A stretch of 64,000 nt of DNA from NCBI GenBank assembly GCA_024291935.2, contig CM044317.1, positions 62,734,730-62,798,729 of the forward strand, given 5' to 3'. This document shows positions 13,290 to 26,024 of this stretch, one piece after another (position 1 is the stretch's first letter; every line of letters starts with the position of its first letter). This stretch comes from Okapia johnstoni. Taxonomy: Eukaryota; Chordata; Mammalia; Artiodactyla; Giraffidae. Under the pieces are notes generated by a model. It was not told where the DNA came from, did not search any database, and was given only the letters and a program-made list of their open reading frames with translations. Made by a program: the position numbers and the translations under genes.

Positions 13290-13950
13290 CTTCAACATCC
13301 TTTAACATACTGTTTTTAAGTGCAAGCTATATGACAGACGGTTGTGCTACTCTATGGCATTTATCAGCATCTGTCCTATGCTGGCTGAGAGAGAAAAGCA
13401 ACTCTGGCATCCGAGAGTTTGCCTTGCACTTCAGACTAGGCCTGGGAGTTCTCCTGTTGAACATAAACAACCTCACAGAACACCAACAGCAGACAAGGCC
13501 ACTCTGTGACCATGACGGATCAAGACAAAAACAAGATCAGCTCACTCTTAATCATACCTGAACGCTCACCAAAAAAAATGGACATTGTCCAAGCACAAAA
13601 ATGACCAAGCATTCACCTATTTTGGTTAATATAAGTGACTGCTATTTCTTTACCAACCATAACTTTAATCTTGATCTAGTTGTCCCTCTTTCTCAATAAG
13701 ATTAGTTAAGATACAAAATCATACAGTTACCCTGCTTCCTGACAGTAATCCATCCAGAGCAGTCTTGCTTCCTAAACTCTCCCCAAAGTCACTGCCCCAA
13801 ATCCTCTCGCGTGTTCTAATATGCCTACTGAGATTCTCCACTGTTGCCCATGGGGTGTCATCTCTTTCCTTGTAATGAATAATAAACTACTATAGGTGTG
13901 TTCTTGGTAGTCTTTGTCTAATAGGCATTGACATACATTCTTGGTTTAAT
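13290..13950 (+). mobile_element. Possible degraded LTR or other old repeat
   Basis: The segment ends with an AATAAA-like signal (ataataaac near 13880) followed by a GT-rich stretch, an arrangement typical of LTR R/U5. I cannot name the family or find a partner LTR; tentative. Confidence 0.25.
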
Positions 13951-14360
13951 AGTCTTTTCTCCAGAAGCTGTAAAATTATCTGGAGAAAAAACACTGTCTT
14001 ACTCATTTTGTTACCTCCCGCTTTTCAAAAAACAGTGCCTTCAACATGGTAAATACACACAAAAAGTGTATTGAATGGATACATGCATCCAGTAGACTCT
14101 ATCTTCTTCAATGACCAGAAATGCTGAAAAGATTTGCAGAAAGTATCCTGAGTCCAGCTTCACAGAAATAACACAGGCACCTCCAGAGACGATGTTCTGG
14201 CAGCGTCTTTGCAAGGAGCAAAATTCTGGAGCTTGCAATAGTGTCCCTTATGGGAATTTTGGCATGTTGTAACTAATCTTCAGAAATGGCTAAAAGATAT
14301 ATGTGATACTGGAGTAACTTTAGTCTATCGAGTTACTGGCCTTTCACTGGAACTATATAG

Positions 14361-14577
14361 GCTTCCCAGGTGACATTAGTGGTAAAGAATCCACCTGTCA
14401 GTGCAGGAGACGCAAGAGATTGTGTTCGATCCCTGGGTCGGAAAGATCCCCTGGAGATGGAAATGGCAACCCACTCCAGTATTCTTGCCTGAAGAATTCC
14501 ATGGACAGAGGAGCCTGGCGGGCTATAGTCTATGGGGTCATAAAGAGTCCAACACGACTAAGCAACAGAGCACACAT
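14361..14577 (+). mobile_element. Bov-tA SINE
   Basis: Full-length pattern: head gcttcccaggtgac and gtggtaaagaatccacctg, then tail ggagcctggcgggctatag to aacacgactaagcaac. Confidence 0.92.
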
Positions 14578-14705
14578 ATAGGATTTTTCTGAATCATCCA
14601 AATCAACTGCCAGTGTGTTATGCAACATTTGTGTTAGTGGAAAGACTTATTTTAAAATAAGATTCTAAATGCTCTTCACGTTAGAAACCTAATATAAAGT
14701 TCAAG

Positions 14706-14930
14706 GGTGTCCCTAGTGGCTCAGTGGTAAAAATAATAATAATAATAATAATAATCTGCCCGCCATGCAGGAGACCCAGGTTCAATCCCTGGGTCAGGAG
14801 GAGCCCCTGGAGAAAGGAATGACTACTCCAGTATTCTGGCCTGGAAAATTCCATGGTCCTAGCAGGCTACAGTCTATGGGTCCCAGAGTCAGATATAACT
14901 GAGCAACTAACACTTTCACTTTTCATAATG
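14706..14930 (+). mobile_element. Bov-tA SINE with internal (ATA)n microsatellite
   Basis: Head gtgtccctagtggctcag and tail ctgagcaactaacactttc. About nine ATA units at 14728-14754 interrupt the tRNA-like head where ggtaaagaatctgcc is expected. Confidence 0.9.
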
Positions 14931-15469
14931 TTCAAAAGTTCTCAGCAATAATATTTCTTGAATTGTATTTTCATTTTACCCTTAAGAAGGCACAAAATTA
15001 ATGGATAAAAACTCTGAGAAATTTATTTTGAATTTAAAGGCTGTATAAAATAATGTCTTATGAATAAAAAAGAAAACATGAAAAAAATTAAAGACTAACA
15101 CTAAAATTAGTTCAGTTTTTAAACAGGAAAAAATCTAACTGAAAAACTTTGTGGGAAAAATGACATGACAAAGATATTACACAAGGGTAGTTTATTATAG
15201 TATCTGAAATTAGCCAAATGAGCAATAAGTTGGGTAATACAGATCACATGTTCTACCTTTCCATCTATCCATTTTAGAAAAATTCTTCTGTTATGTTCAT
15301 CTTCAAAGAAACATTCACATAGACTAACTGCTAAAGTTGCAGTCTTCAGGAAAATAACCGTAGGAGGTCTGAAATATTATTCAAGCTGCAATTAATCTGC
15401 ACAACTACCTTCCCCAGAAAGTCCTTCCAGTGCTATGATGTGCTAAGAACTGGGAGTCAGAGAATGCTG

Positions 15470-16829
15470 CAGAGAAATTAACAGCTAAATTTCATCCCAA
15501 TCACAAAGAAAGGCAATGCCAAAGAATGCTCAAACTACCGCACAATTGCACTCATCTCACATGCTAGTAAAATAATGCTCAAAATTCCCCAAGCCAGGCT
15601 TCAGCAATATGTGAACTGTGAACTTCCAGATGGTCAAGCTGGTTTTAGAAAAGGCAGAGGAACCAGAGATCAAATTGCCAATATCCGCTGGATCATCGAA
15701 AAAACAAGAGAGATCCAGAAAAACATCTATTTCTGCTTTATTGACTATGCCAAAGCCTTTGACTGTGTGGATCACAATAAACTGTGGAAAATTCTGAAAG
15801 AGATGGAAATACCAGACCACTCGACCTGTCTCTTGAGAAACCTGTATGCAAGTCAGGAAGCAACAGTTAGAACTGGACATGGAACAACGGACTGGTTCCA
15901 AATAGGAAAAGGAGTACGTCAAGGCTGTATATTGTCACCCTGCTTATTTAACTTCTATGCAGAGTACCTCATGAGAAATGCTGGGCTGGAAGAAGCACAA
16001 GCTGGAATCAAGATTGCTGGGAGAAATATCAATAACCTCAGATATGCAGATGACACCACCCTTATGGCAGAAAGTGAAGAGGAACTAAAAAGTGTCTTGA
16101 TGAAAGTGAGAGAAGAGAGTGAAAAAGTTGACTTAAAGCTCAAGATTCAGAAAACTAAGATCATAGCATCTGGTCCCATCACTTCGTGGGAAATAAATGG
16201 GGAAACAGTGGAAACAGTGAGAGACTTTATTTATTGGAGCTCCCAAATCACTGCAGATGGTGATTGCAGCCATGAAATTAAAAGATGCTTACTCCTTGGA
16301 AGGAAAGTTATGACCAACCTAGATAGCATATTAAAAAGCAGAGATATTCCTTTGCCAACAAAGGTCCGTCTAGCCAAGGCTATGGTTTTTCCTGTAGTCA
16401 TGTATGGATATGAGAGTTGGACTGTGAAGAAAGCTGAGCGCCGAAGAATTGATGCTTTTGAACTGTGGTGTTGGAGAAGACTCTTGAGAGTCCCTTGGAC
16501 TGCCAGGAGGTCAAACTAGTCCATCCTAAAGGAGATCAGTCCTGGGTATTCATTGGAAGGACTGATGTTGAAGCTGAAACTCCAAATACTTTGGCCACTT
16601 CATGCGAAGAGTTGACTCAGTGGAAAAGACCCTGATGCTGGGAAGGATTGGGGGCAGGAGGAGAAGGGGACGACAGAGGATGAGATGGCTTGATGGCATC
16701 ACCCCCTCGACAGACATGAGTTTGGGTAAACTCTGGGAGCTGGTGATAGACAGGGAGGCCCGGCGTGCTGCGGTTCATGGGGTCACAAAGGGTCGGACAC
16801 GACTGAGCGACTGAACTGAACTGAACTAA
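15470..16829 (+). mobile_element. BovB (RTE-clade) LINE, 5'-truncated
   Basis: Longest BovB copy in the window. It carries the RT region and ends in the canonical cgactgagcgactgaactga repeats near 16797-16826. The 5' limit is uncertain and may be up to about 80 bases further left. The encoded RT is broken (see the pseudogene entry). Confidence 0.92.
15575..16814 (+). pseudogene. BovB reverse transcriptase pseudogene
   Basis: Frame from 15575 to a TAG at 16517-16519 gives 314 residues of RTE-type reverse transcriptase. Visible motifs are AFDCVDHNKLW (motif A region), GVRQGCILSPCLFNFY (motif B) and RYADDTTLM (catalytic YADD, motif C), followed by the thumb-like [23 protein letters not shown]. 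The conserved C-terminal tail resumes in another frame at 16602-16814 (RMRWLDGIT to RTRLSD), so there is a stop plus a frameshift. The endonuclease domain is missing through 5' truncation. Non-functional. Confidence 0.9.
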
Positions 16830-17820
16830 CAAAGCTAGTAAAAAAAGATGTAATTATTTTGTTTGGTAATATTTTGGAAGGTAATAGTGACAATCCTAAT
16901 ATTCAGTAAAAAAAGTCAAACTTTCAGCATGCACAAACTGAAAAACATTTAATACACATAATAATTTGAAGTTGTATATGTTCATCATAAAAACTGAAAT
17001 TATAACTCTGGTCCCACAACATTAATTTTGTAAATTGGGTTTTGTTTTTCCATCCATTAAAAGCTCAGGCCAGTGATTCCTTTACTTTAAATTAACCACA
17101 GTATAGTTTAGGTATTATATATGTTATTTTTAGATATCACTTCAATGAGATTCACAATCAGTTCCTGTCTTGGTAATCATTCTACATTACAAAGAATATT
17201 CAAATCAGTCTATAACCCCCTAAATATTATTCCCTTAGGGACTGAATGAAGCCACTAATTTCTAGTAGCCTGGAAATTATGCTGTTATGACTATGAGTAC
17301 AACCAGAAATTGAGGCATGGACAATTCATTGAGAAAAAAATGCAAAATGGCCTATCCCTAAAATGAGGAAAGTCCATAGATTTTCTTGGTAGGTTAAAAA
17401 AAGGCAACTCAGAGAGAAAAAGTTGAAGAAAAGAGATGGTTCTTATTTCCATAAGACAGCTGCTTCTTATTTCAATAAAAGACCTGAGATTTATAGATAA
17501 GCAATCACCATTTAATTATTCATTTACTCAACCAACATTTATGAGTGTTTATTATGCACAGGCACTACAGGAAGTTTCGGAGCTCAAAGCAATAGCTCAT
17601 CTCCCCACCTCCCACAAACAGAGCTTACAGCTTTAGAGAAAATAATGAGAATAATGAAAGTTGATACTAAAGGCTCAGCAGGAAGACCTGATGTCTTCTA
17701 GAAAGTCAGGAAAGCCTTCAGGGAGAGAGGAGCAAACAAGGTAAGACCTCAGGGATGAATGGGAATTGGTCAGGCAAGAAAAAAAAAGAGGGAGAGTTTG
17801 CAAGCGCAACAACCCACTCC
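16830..17820. other. FRK intronic sequence, no recognised element
   Basis: No exon. The stretch near 17510-17640 has the look of an ancient mammalian repeat (ttatgagtgtttattatgcac), unassigned. Confidence 0.35.
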
Positions 17821-17821
17821 T

Positions 17822-18028
17822 GGGATTTCCCAGGTGGCGCAGGGGTAAAGAAGGCAGAAGATGCAAAAGATGCAGGTTCAATCCATAGGTCGGGAAGATC
17901 CCCTGCAGAAGGAAATGGCAACCCACTCCAGTATTCTTTCCTGGAAAATCCCATGGATGGAGGAACCTGACAGGCCACAGTCCATGGGGTCGCAAAGAGT
18001 CGGACACAACTGAGCATGCACACACAGG
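17822..18028 (+). mobile_element. Bov-tA SINE
   Basis: Head gggatttcccaggtggcgca, tail gtcgcaaagagtcggacac. Confidence 0.92.
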
Positions 18029-18196
18029 AAGCTAAAGACCACAGGGAAAGAAGAGTATGGAAGAAAGATGGAAAGATGCTCATCAAGTGAATGCTGTTAT
18101 AGGGAAAGAATATTGTGAGCTGAGGCTGGAGTAGGGTGTGCAAAGTGTTATCCATTTAGGCAGAGGTAAAGGAAGAGCTGGCCAGCTAAATAACAG

Positions 18197-18400
18197 GTAA
18201 CATTTCTTAAGCCCTGACTATGTGTCAGGTTCTCTACGGTGCATTGCAGAATCTAATTAATTTATGTCACATGTTGATCTAATGAGATAAGGGTCATTTT
18301 TATTCCTATTTACTGTAAGTCGCTCAAAGTCACATGGCTTGGTCATGACAGAGCCAAATTCAAATTCAGATCTTTGGGACCCATAGCCTGGTTTTTAAGC
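18197..18400 (-). mobile_element. MIR SINE
   Basis: Antisense MIR features: gccctgactatgtgtcagg, then aagtcacatggcttggtca and agagccaaattcaaattcag. Confidence 0.65.
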
Positions 18401-20590
18401 ACACCACAGGCCAGATCAAAAAGGGCGACCAGCATTATACCTCAATCAAAATTCCATACCATTAACATTTGGACCAAGTTAAAATATACACCAGAAGAAC
18501 TAAAAAATGTCTCTGATTTTTGTTTGCTGTATAGATTCTCACTGTGGTATAGGCAGTTGCGAAATACAAAGTTTTCTGAGCTGAAAATCAGACACTTAAT
18601 TGAGGCAAAGTCTTGTTTGTTTCTCTTTGGGAAGCCTCAGGACCTAGTCCATAGGACACAGTGGTTGCTTAACAATAGTCCTACTTTACTATATAGAAGG
18701 TTGTGTCTACTTGGATGTCAGTTTGGTGAAATGCTTGAAAAAGTAATACTAGGATCTATCTACAGAGACAAACCAAACCTTTAAATAAATTCACTTGAAC
18801 AAAATCAAACCAATTTGAAAAAAAAAAAACCGATAGAATCTTTCTTCTTTTTTCAAAGAATGAATTCAATCAAGCTGGAATTTAAGTTCTAATCTTTAGG
18901 ACTGAAGCACAGTAGTTTATGAGTTATCAATATTCCATGCACATATAATGTTTTCCCTCAAGAAAAATTTGTTGAAAACCTGAAAAGGAAAAAATAACCC
19001 AGACTTTTATTAAGAGAGAGCGGTTCTGAATGGCATGTTGTAGCTGGAACTTCCAAATTAAGTTTACCAATTAAATGACTGACTCTTGACTTATTTTAAT
19101 AACTCCATACTATGGCACTTCATTGCTTCTCAAAGGATTAATATTTTGAGATGCATGTAATCAAGTTTTACTGCTATTAATCAACTATTTTTAACTGTTA
19201 TTAATTACACTTATACTTTTACTCTGATTTTAATGAAGTTCTACTGATTTCTCTTTTCCTCACTTCTGTGATTTTGCCATTGCTCTTATAAAATGTATTT
19301 AATGTAGCAGTTAATTATCATTTTTCTTAAAAATGATGAAAATATATATATAATGCATTAAATAATGGACATAAACACAGTTATATAAAAAATGTAGTAC
19401 AATTATATTAATATGAAAAATCATGTAACACTATACCTGAAATGTAATTTTTTAATAAATTTTCAAAGTACTTATTTTACTTCTTTTTATAAAATTTTAT
19501 TTATTTATTTCTGGCTTTGCTGGGTCTTAATTTTTTACAAAGTATTTGAGCAATATATTTATCAAACTGTTATTTTATATCAAAGGATAAGGAAATAAGA
19601 TTACATCATAATTCTATAAGTAATGCAGTCATTTAATTACAAAGTTTTCCAGTTAATCTCAGCATAGAAGTATGCTTTTGTTGATTTAAATTATTTGTCT
19701 GAAAATTCTTATCTTGGGATTATCCAAAATATTTAGTTTGATAAACAGGCACATGTATTCTTATAATGCATTTTACTTTTATATACAAATAAACATTTTA
19801 CTTAGTTTTTTAAACTATAGATCTAAGAATACTTTGTCTTCAAGGAGAGAAATTGAAAATATGTTATTTTCCAATTCTACCTATATGCATTTAGTCTTCC
19901 CTGAAAACTAGAACAAAGAGAAAGAAATAAATGATGTGGATTAAGAATACTTATGCGACTGCTTGCCCATCGGTGATTTTCTAATGATTTCAACTGTTCA
20001 AAGTAGATATGTTAGATTGATTTGTGAATATCCTGATGCCTTTTTCTTTATTTATTGATTGATGGTAAATAATTTTTAAAACACATTGTTCCTCTCTCTT
20101 TAAGATTCAAATGCAGGCTTCATATCCTAGCAGATAAAGACATCTACTGACATCTAGACTGAAAACAACTAGGAACATTGTGTACAACTTATATTGGATA
20201 ATTATTATTAAATTCAGCAGTATTCAAATAGCCAAGTAGTAAAGTTGCAATTGCATTTTTAGATAGTGGTGTAAGAGAATTCCCTTTCTGAGCATATACT
20301 ACTTTATTTCCCCATGCTACTTTCTTCAAGCCAGACAATAGCAATAACTTTAAGTTAGATAAAATCTTGACAGAATTTTAGTCTGACACATTAAAGAGGA
20401 GCATGATTAGAAAAATATTCCTTAAACAAATAGAAATGCTATTATCTTAAAACCATAAAATTCTAACACTTTTATCTGACAAACATAAACTAACAATAAA
20501 TTTACAAGTTACAAATACTTATTCTTGTGCTTTTTTTCAAGGCCGTCTATATCATGGTGAATAGGAGAGGAATTGTAAATAATATACCTT
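18401..20590. other. FRK intronic sequence; small CHR-type SINE piece near 19485-19530
   Basis: Very AT-rich. The only nameable piece is ttatttatttctggctttgc, a CHR/tRNA-SINE remnant. A 136-codon open frame at 18374-18784 shows no family features and I do not call it a gene. Confidence 0.4.
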
Positions 20591-20591
20591 T

Positions 20592-20806
20592 TGTTGTTAT
20601 TGTTTAGTCCTGAAGTCGATATCCAATTCTTTTGCAACCCCATGGACTGTGGCCGACCAGGCACCTCTGCCCATGGGGTTTCCCAGGCAAGAATACTGGT
20701 GTAGGTTGCCATTTCCTTCTCTAGGGGATCTTTTCAACCCAGGAATTGAACCCACATCTCCTGCATTGCAGGAAGATTCTTTACCACTGAGCCATGAAGG
20801 AAGCCC
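20592..20806 (-). mobile_element. Bov-tA SINE
   Basis: Antisense Bov-tA, diverged; ends in gagccatgaaggaagccc. Confidence 0.9.
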
Positions 20807-22091
20807 AATCTACCTTTACATGGCAATAAGAGTAGGAAGATCTTTTCACAAAGTACTTCTGAGTCTAGTCCAGTTTAACATCAAAGGTGGAAACCACCAA
20901 AAGCACAGAAACAAGGAAACAACTTTTAAACTCTTTACAGATGAATGATGCTTTGTGGAAATTATACAATTAGTGATCTTTTTGCTTTTCATCAATATAT
21001 TTCATCACTTGAATTTTTTTAATGATAAAAGCAATGGAATTTAAAGTCATTGTTCTTGGCTCCAAGATTCATAGGTAATTTCCATACCATTATTTTCTGG
21101 GAGAACTTTAACTATATCTCTAAGAACATTGAATTTCAAAAGGGTACAGTGAATTCTGAGTAATCAGAGCCTAAGAGTAAGATTTTTGAGGGATTCCATG
21201 TTGAAGATGTGGAAGAAAAACATTCATCTATGAAAGGATCTAGGAATTAAAATTGAAGACAAAACAGTGATTCTTCCTAGAAACAAAATAAATCATTAAG
21301 AATGAATTTATTATACCATTTAATATAAAGTATTCAGAAAAGGTAAAGCATTTCTAGGTGGAATTTAGTAATCAATTATTGTATTAGTTTGTCTTTTAAT
21401 AATAGTCTGGTTCTTTTTCTTACATCTTTATTTCCTAAAGTTAAAAGAAACAAAGGAACAAACCAATACTGAAACTTAACTGACATGTCCTGCCACTAAT
21501 TACTCCAAGAGCATTTGCACTGTCTTCTTATTAATACAAGTCAAGGATAAAGACATTAACAATAAATACTAAAATGCATTGCACTAAACTAGTCTAATAA
21601 GGAACTGGATGATAACTTTCATTGGTTTCCCACGGCCTCTCATCTCACACACGTGAAGATAATAATCTTTACTTAATACTATATACTGAGCTCCTTGTAA
21701 AATAGACATTAACTTTCATAGTATTCATAAAGAAAAAGAGGAAGTTTATTTAGTTATTCATAAGGAATAGAAGTTTAAAAACTCACATAAGAAAGTTATT
21801 AAAAGAAGCTTTTTTTAAAAAATAATAATTCTCCGGGTATTAAGGCACTGTGGGTCACTTGGATACCTTCACTTAGAAGACTAAGTTAAAATTGCTTCTA
21901 CTTGAAATGGGATGAAATTCTAGAGGCTACAGCCACCTGCACAAAAAGCATTGAAGCAATTTAGCCGTTTGGTTGCAAGAACCTCATTAGCAACCTGGGT
22001 TCACAGGTGAAAGTCATGGTGTACACTTAAAAGGAAACAAGTGGCTCATGCTGACCAGGAGGCATGAGAGCAGTATCTGAGCATCAAAGGT
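20807..22091. other. FRK intronic sequence, no recognised element
   Basis: AT-rich, nothing assignable. Confidence 0.4.
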
Positions 22092-22440
22092 CTTTTTAAA
22101 AATTTTATTTTCTAATTGGAGTATAATTTCTTTGCAATGTTGTGTTAGTTTCTGCTATATGGCAATGTGAATCAACTATATGTATACATATATCCCCTCC
22201 CTCTTCAGCATCCCTCCCTCACACCCACTCTCATCCCACCCCTCTAGGTCGTCACAGAGCAAGCACCAAGCTGAACTCCCTGTGCTACACAGCAGCTTCC
22301 TGCTAGCTATCCACTTTACACATGGTAGTGTATATGTATCAATGTTACTCTCTCAGTTTGTCCCACGCTCTCTTTCTGCCCCTGTGTCCACAACTTCATT
22401 CTCTACATCTGCTTCTCTATTCCTGGGCATCAAGTTTTTA
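22092..22440 (-). mobile_element. Older L1 3' UTR fragment, antisense
   Basis: Antisense of an L1 3' terminus: ttggagtataatttctttgc, tgttagtttctgctatatgg and further C-rich blocks of the L1 3' UTR. Confidence 0.65.
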
Positions 22441-24017
22441 TGCCAGTGGATGTGAAGATCCCAAGAAAAACCCACCACAAAGATACAGGATGGTAGTAAC
22501 ACATAGGAACACTGCTGAGAACTAATTCCAAGAGGAAAGGTCAGGAGTTACATAGAGGGAAAAAAGTATTCTTGGCTACAGACAGCCCCTGAGAATAGAA
22601 AAATAGCCACAATACTGTAACTGTCTTACTTTGTTAGGCAAAAAGAATCTAAAGAAGTAAGGGTGCTGTTTTGATCCTGTTACCCAAAACATTATTGCTT
22701 TTGAAATGCTTACTTCAATTCACTTGCTGTCTTCAGCATTTATGGTTCTGTCAAGTATGAATGTACTTGAACCACTACATTTGAAACATAAGAGGTCATG
22801 TTCCTATGTAATAGAGAAATCTAGAGGTCTAGGAGACCCCAGAGAACTTACAGATGAGGAAACGGAGCCCTAAGCAGTTAAACGAATTGAATATATTCAA
22901 AACTAGTATATTATGAATTCAAAGCACTAGCATTAATATTGTGTTACACTGAATATAAAACATATATAATACCATACCTTACATGGAAATCATGTAGTAG
23001 AAAAAATATGATAAATGCATATAACTAAGTATTCAGTGAATAGACATTTCATATAGATTATCACAGAAATAAATGTTCGTACAGGTGATTTTCTCATCTG
23101 AGAACAGATCAGTTCCATTTGTCAGAAGTCTAGATTTCAATTCATTTCTATTTAGGTTTAAAATCAGACGCTTCTTAACATTCATAGACCCCTGATGTTG
23201 GAAAAAATCTCCAAAGTCCCCTAACCCTCTTCTGTATTTGAATTTGAGTTTGGAAAGCAACAACAATGCACCATAGCTCTTCCTACAATATTTTTCCCCA
23301 GGCCAGTAAAGAATGCTGCAGTTCACATCAAAAGAGAAAAAACACGAGAAAATGAGTGAGTCCCCAGAGGTTCCTCTACTCAGAATCCACTCTATAAAAT
23401 GAGTCCTGAGAAATATCCCCAGTCTTGGGTTTCATTGGAACAAGGTGGAAACATGTGGGGCAAGTAACAGTCAGAGCCTGCTTCTCAACTCACCACACCC
23501 CAAGCATCCATTGTCAAGACCTTGCTCTATCTATTTTATATTCAAACCACCACTAGTATAACCTTGCCCTTCCCCCAACTCCCCATGCCACTACTCCACC
23601 TGCCACTTGCATGGATGGATGGATAAGTGCCTAAGTACATAAAATTTTCTTCCTTGGTTCCACTATAAGTCATAGGATTTATTCAAATATCAGAGTAAAG
23701 TCTATCCCCTTCTCTGGAGAAATAACATCATTATTTTCCTTGTTAAAACCTCTTGAACCTGGCTAATTTCTAATTATAATAAAAACCAAATGGGATTCAA
23801 AGAAGAATATCCAGTCATGATTTTACTAGGAAAAGGTGACATGTTCGAAATGTGACCTTCTATTAATTCGTTAGTTAGCCTTTTTGTGTCTATCAGGACT
23901 GGAGTTGATGCCTCAAAAGTTTAGAAAAAGCTGGACTTCAGGTTTGAAAGTGTGGTTTAAGGTAAACCTATGATAAACCTGCTAAAGAAACACAGTTCTA
24001 TGTTAATGTGAGGCACG
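22441..24017. other. FRK intronic sequence, no recognised element
   Basis: No exon or nameable repeat. Confidence 0.4.
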
Positions 24018-24253
24018 ACTTCTTTTGTGCTTAGTTACTCAGTCGTATCCGACTCTTTGTGACCCCATGAACTGTAGCCTGCCAGGCTCCTCTGTCCACG
24101 GGGTTTTCCAGGCAAGAATACTGGAGTGGGTTGCCATCCTCTTCTCCAAGGGGTCTTCCCCAACCAGGGATCAAACCCAGGTCTCCTGCATTGTTGCAGG
24201 CATATTTTTTACCATCTGAGCCACCAAGGAAGCCCAGCCACCAGGGAAGCCCT
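24018..24253 (-). mobile_element. Bov-tA SINE with duplicated end
   Basis: Antisense Bov-tA. The terminal gccaccaaggaagccca is repeated at once as gccaccagggaagccc, a small tandem duplication of the SINE 5' end. Confidence 0.9.
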
Positions 24254-24551
24254 GACTTCTTTTACAGCCAAAGAAAAGAGCCAGTATTACATACACCATT
24301 TGTTTACGTTGATGAATGTGCACCTAGGACGGGTGGAGTACACCACTGCAACGGAAGTCACTTCAACAATCACCTTCCAGTTTCACTCTCACCTCTCAGG
24401 GGAGGTGTGTTTCAGTTAGAAGGATCTAGCCAGTACTTCCTCATAACTTTCTAAGTAGCTCTTTGAAAATTAATGGGTTTGCAGCTAGGTAGGAAAGAAA
24501 AACCCATTACCCGCCCTCAGCGAGTTGAGAAATAGTGTGTGTAGTACTCAC

Positions 24552-24925
24552 GGCTCTGCCTGGAGGCTCCTGTCTTCAGCCACGTAGTTAGAAGGAATGT
24601 AGCCCTGCAGCTGCTGGTCCGAGCTGTCGGCCCTTTTCTCCAAGTGCCTGGCCAGCCACCAGCCCTCGTGGGACTTGTCCAGGACTTGGAGCTTGTCACC
24701 CGCGTGGAAGCTCAGGTCCTCAGCCGTCCGAGCCTGGTAATCAAATAGAGCCACAAAGAACTGGCCCTGGCTTCTCTCGGGCTCTGGAGCCGGCGGCGGG
24801 GGAGGATCAGGAGGGCAGTCAGCCCATGGGTTCTGAATCACCCCGGGCTTGTCCGCCTCCTCAGACCACCAGCAGTGGGGACAGCGATCCAGGTAGGTCC
24901 GGAGCCTCAGGCAGAGGTTACCCAT
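24552..24925 (-). CDS. FRK: FRK coding exon 1 (N-terminus and SH3 domain of a SRC-related tyrosine kinase)
   Basis: First coding exon of fyn-related kinase, a non-receptor tyrosine kinase that acts at membranes and in the nucleus of epithelial cells. The ATG (24925-24923) has a strong ACCATGG context. The exon encodes 124 full codons plus two bases and ends at a GTGAGT donor (24551-24546), so the last Pro codon is split (phase 2). Residues 1-55 are a variable N-terminus with Gly2 and Cys5, possible acylation sites, and a proline-rich run at 38-49. The SH3 domain covers about 56-118, with ALFDYQA (59-65), the GWW tryptophans (W89, W90) and GYIPSNYV (108-115). The SLQAEP end matches the family's SH3-SH2 boundary as I remember it. 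The SH2 and kinase domains must lie beyond position 1. The proline run appears longer than in human FRK (from memory). Without the split the frame would stop almost at once, which supports the donor. Confidence 0.95.
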
Positions 24926-25200
24926 GGTGTCCCCGGGGGGAGTGGGGAAGAGGGGCTTCTCTCTCTCCCCTCACTCTCTGCAGATCCACTTTCTCTTCCT
25001 CCACCCGGAAACTTTGCAATCAGCACCAATCCTGCCGGCTCTGGGAGAGTGTACAAAGCCCAGTCCACAGCCGTCCGGCCGACCTGCTTGCAGAGACTCA
25101 CCGGCTCCCTTTCTGTGGCTCCAGGGCAAAACCGGATAGAAAGTGGGCAGCTGATCGGTGGGAAGGTTTCTCAGGATTCCCACCACAAAAAGAAATTTGA
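24926..25200 (-). promoter_or_regulatory. FRK: FRK 5' UTR and probable proximal promoter
   Basis: This is the sequence directly upstream of the FRK start codon, moderately GC-rich and purine-rich near the ATG. An inverted CCAAT motif (CCAAT on the plus strand near 25026-25030) lies about 100 bases upstream of the start. I see no convincing TATA box. No transcription start can be placed from sequence alone, so UTR and promoter cannot be separated. Open frames here on both strands look like composition effects. Confidence 0.45.
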
Positions 25201-25970
25201 GAACGCTTTATTTAGATAAATGCCTGAGAGCAGAAAAGAGGCATCTTGCTTCCTGTCCCAGGAAAAAGTTACCAAGAGAAACAGGTGAACTCCAAGTAAG
25301 TCTGTCTCCACATCTTGCCTTTGCCAGCAGCTCTCTGCCCGCCTCAAGTCCGTCTCGGAGGTTTGACCAGTCCTGACCCTCACTGCACTTTCTTTTCTGC
25401 TAATGACTAACCAACCAGCCCAGGCTATTGCCTTTAACATCCTGAGCGATGAACAGATTGTAATAATTTCTTCTTACTTCCTGGTTCCTTTGTGCCTGTG
25501 AATTTAATGGGATTCCGGTCCCCTCTGCCTCTCCCTTCTCCCACATCCAAGGGAGACCAGCGCCCTCACCAGGGAGCCAATTCTTGAAGCAGCTGCCAAA
25601 ATCCTAACTCCTGGACAGACAAGCTACCCCAGGAACTGTTTTGTCCTGCTGAGCTACCAGCACAGAAAATAAAGGCAGAGATAGGCCCTTTCACAAAAAT
25701 GAGTAGGATTGTTTTGCCACCACTAAGGGAAATAGAAAGGAAAATTAAAGTGTTTGGGTATTTGCTACTGGACAAAAGGGCAATTGGGAAAGAGTCATTG
25801 AGTCCCTACCTTTTTTTTTTTTTATCACCGTGAATAGATTTTAATAGCCTCAAAATAAGTTCACAGTCTGGAAAAATACAAGAGCAGATGACTAAAATGC
25901 TGAGAACTCAAAATACTACATTTTCCCACAGAAACAATTTCCCATCCTTCGTGTACTATTTCTGAAACAC
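25201..25970. other. Upstream flank of FRK, no recognised element
   Basis: Unique-looking sequence. May include distal promoter elements, but none can be named with support. Confidence 0.35.
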
Positions 25971-25974
25971 AGGG

Positions 25975-25975
<1 letters not shown>

Positions 25976-26024
<49 letters not shown>

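Larger units (their letters stand above)
1..24551 (-). other. FRK: FRK intron 1 (part; continues beyond position 1)
   Basis: Inferred from the donor at 24551-24546 and the absence of any SH2 or kinase exon below it. The interval is AT-rich and made of interspersed repeats listed separately plus unassigned sequence. I found no further FRK exon. In other mammals FRK intron 1 is also long (general knowledge). Confidence 0.8.

Noticed and set aside
14361..14577. tRNA gene candidate
   Set aside because: The tRNA-like part is the head of a Bov-tA SINE. The same holds for all other copies; none has an intact cloverleaf context of its own.
24131..24454. Plus-strand frames near FRK exon 1
   Set aside because: They start inside an antisense Bov-tA SINE and read into unique intronic sequence.
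24826..25219. Plus-strand frames opposite FRK exon 1 and its 5' UTR
   Set aside because: Shadows of the real minus-strand exon and its GC-rich leader.
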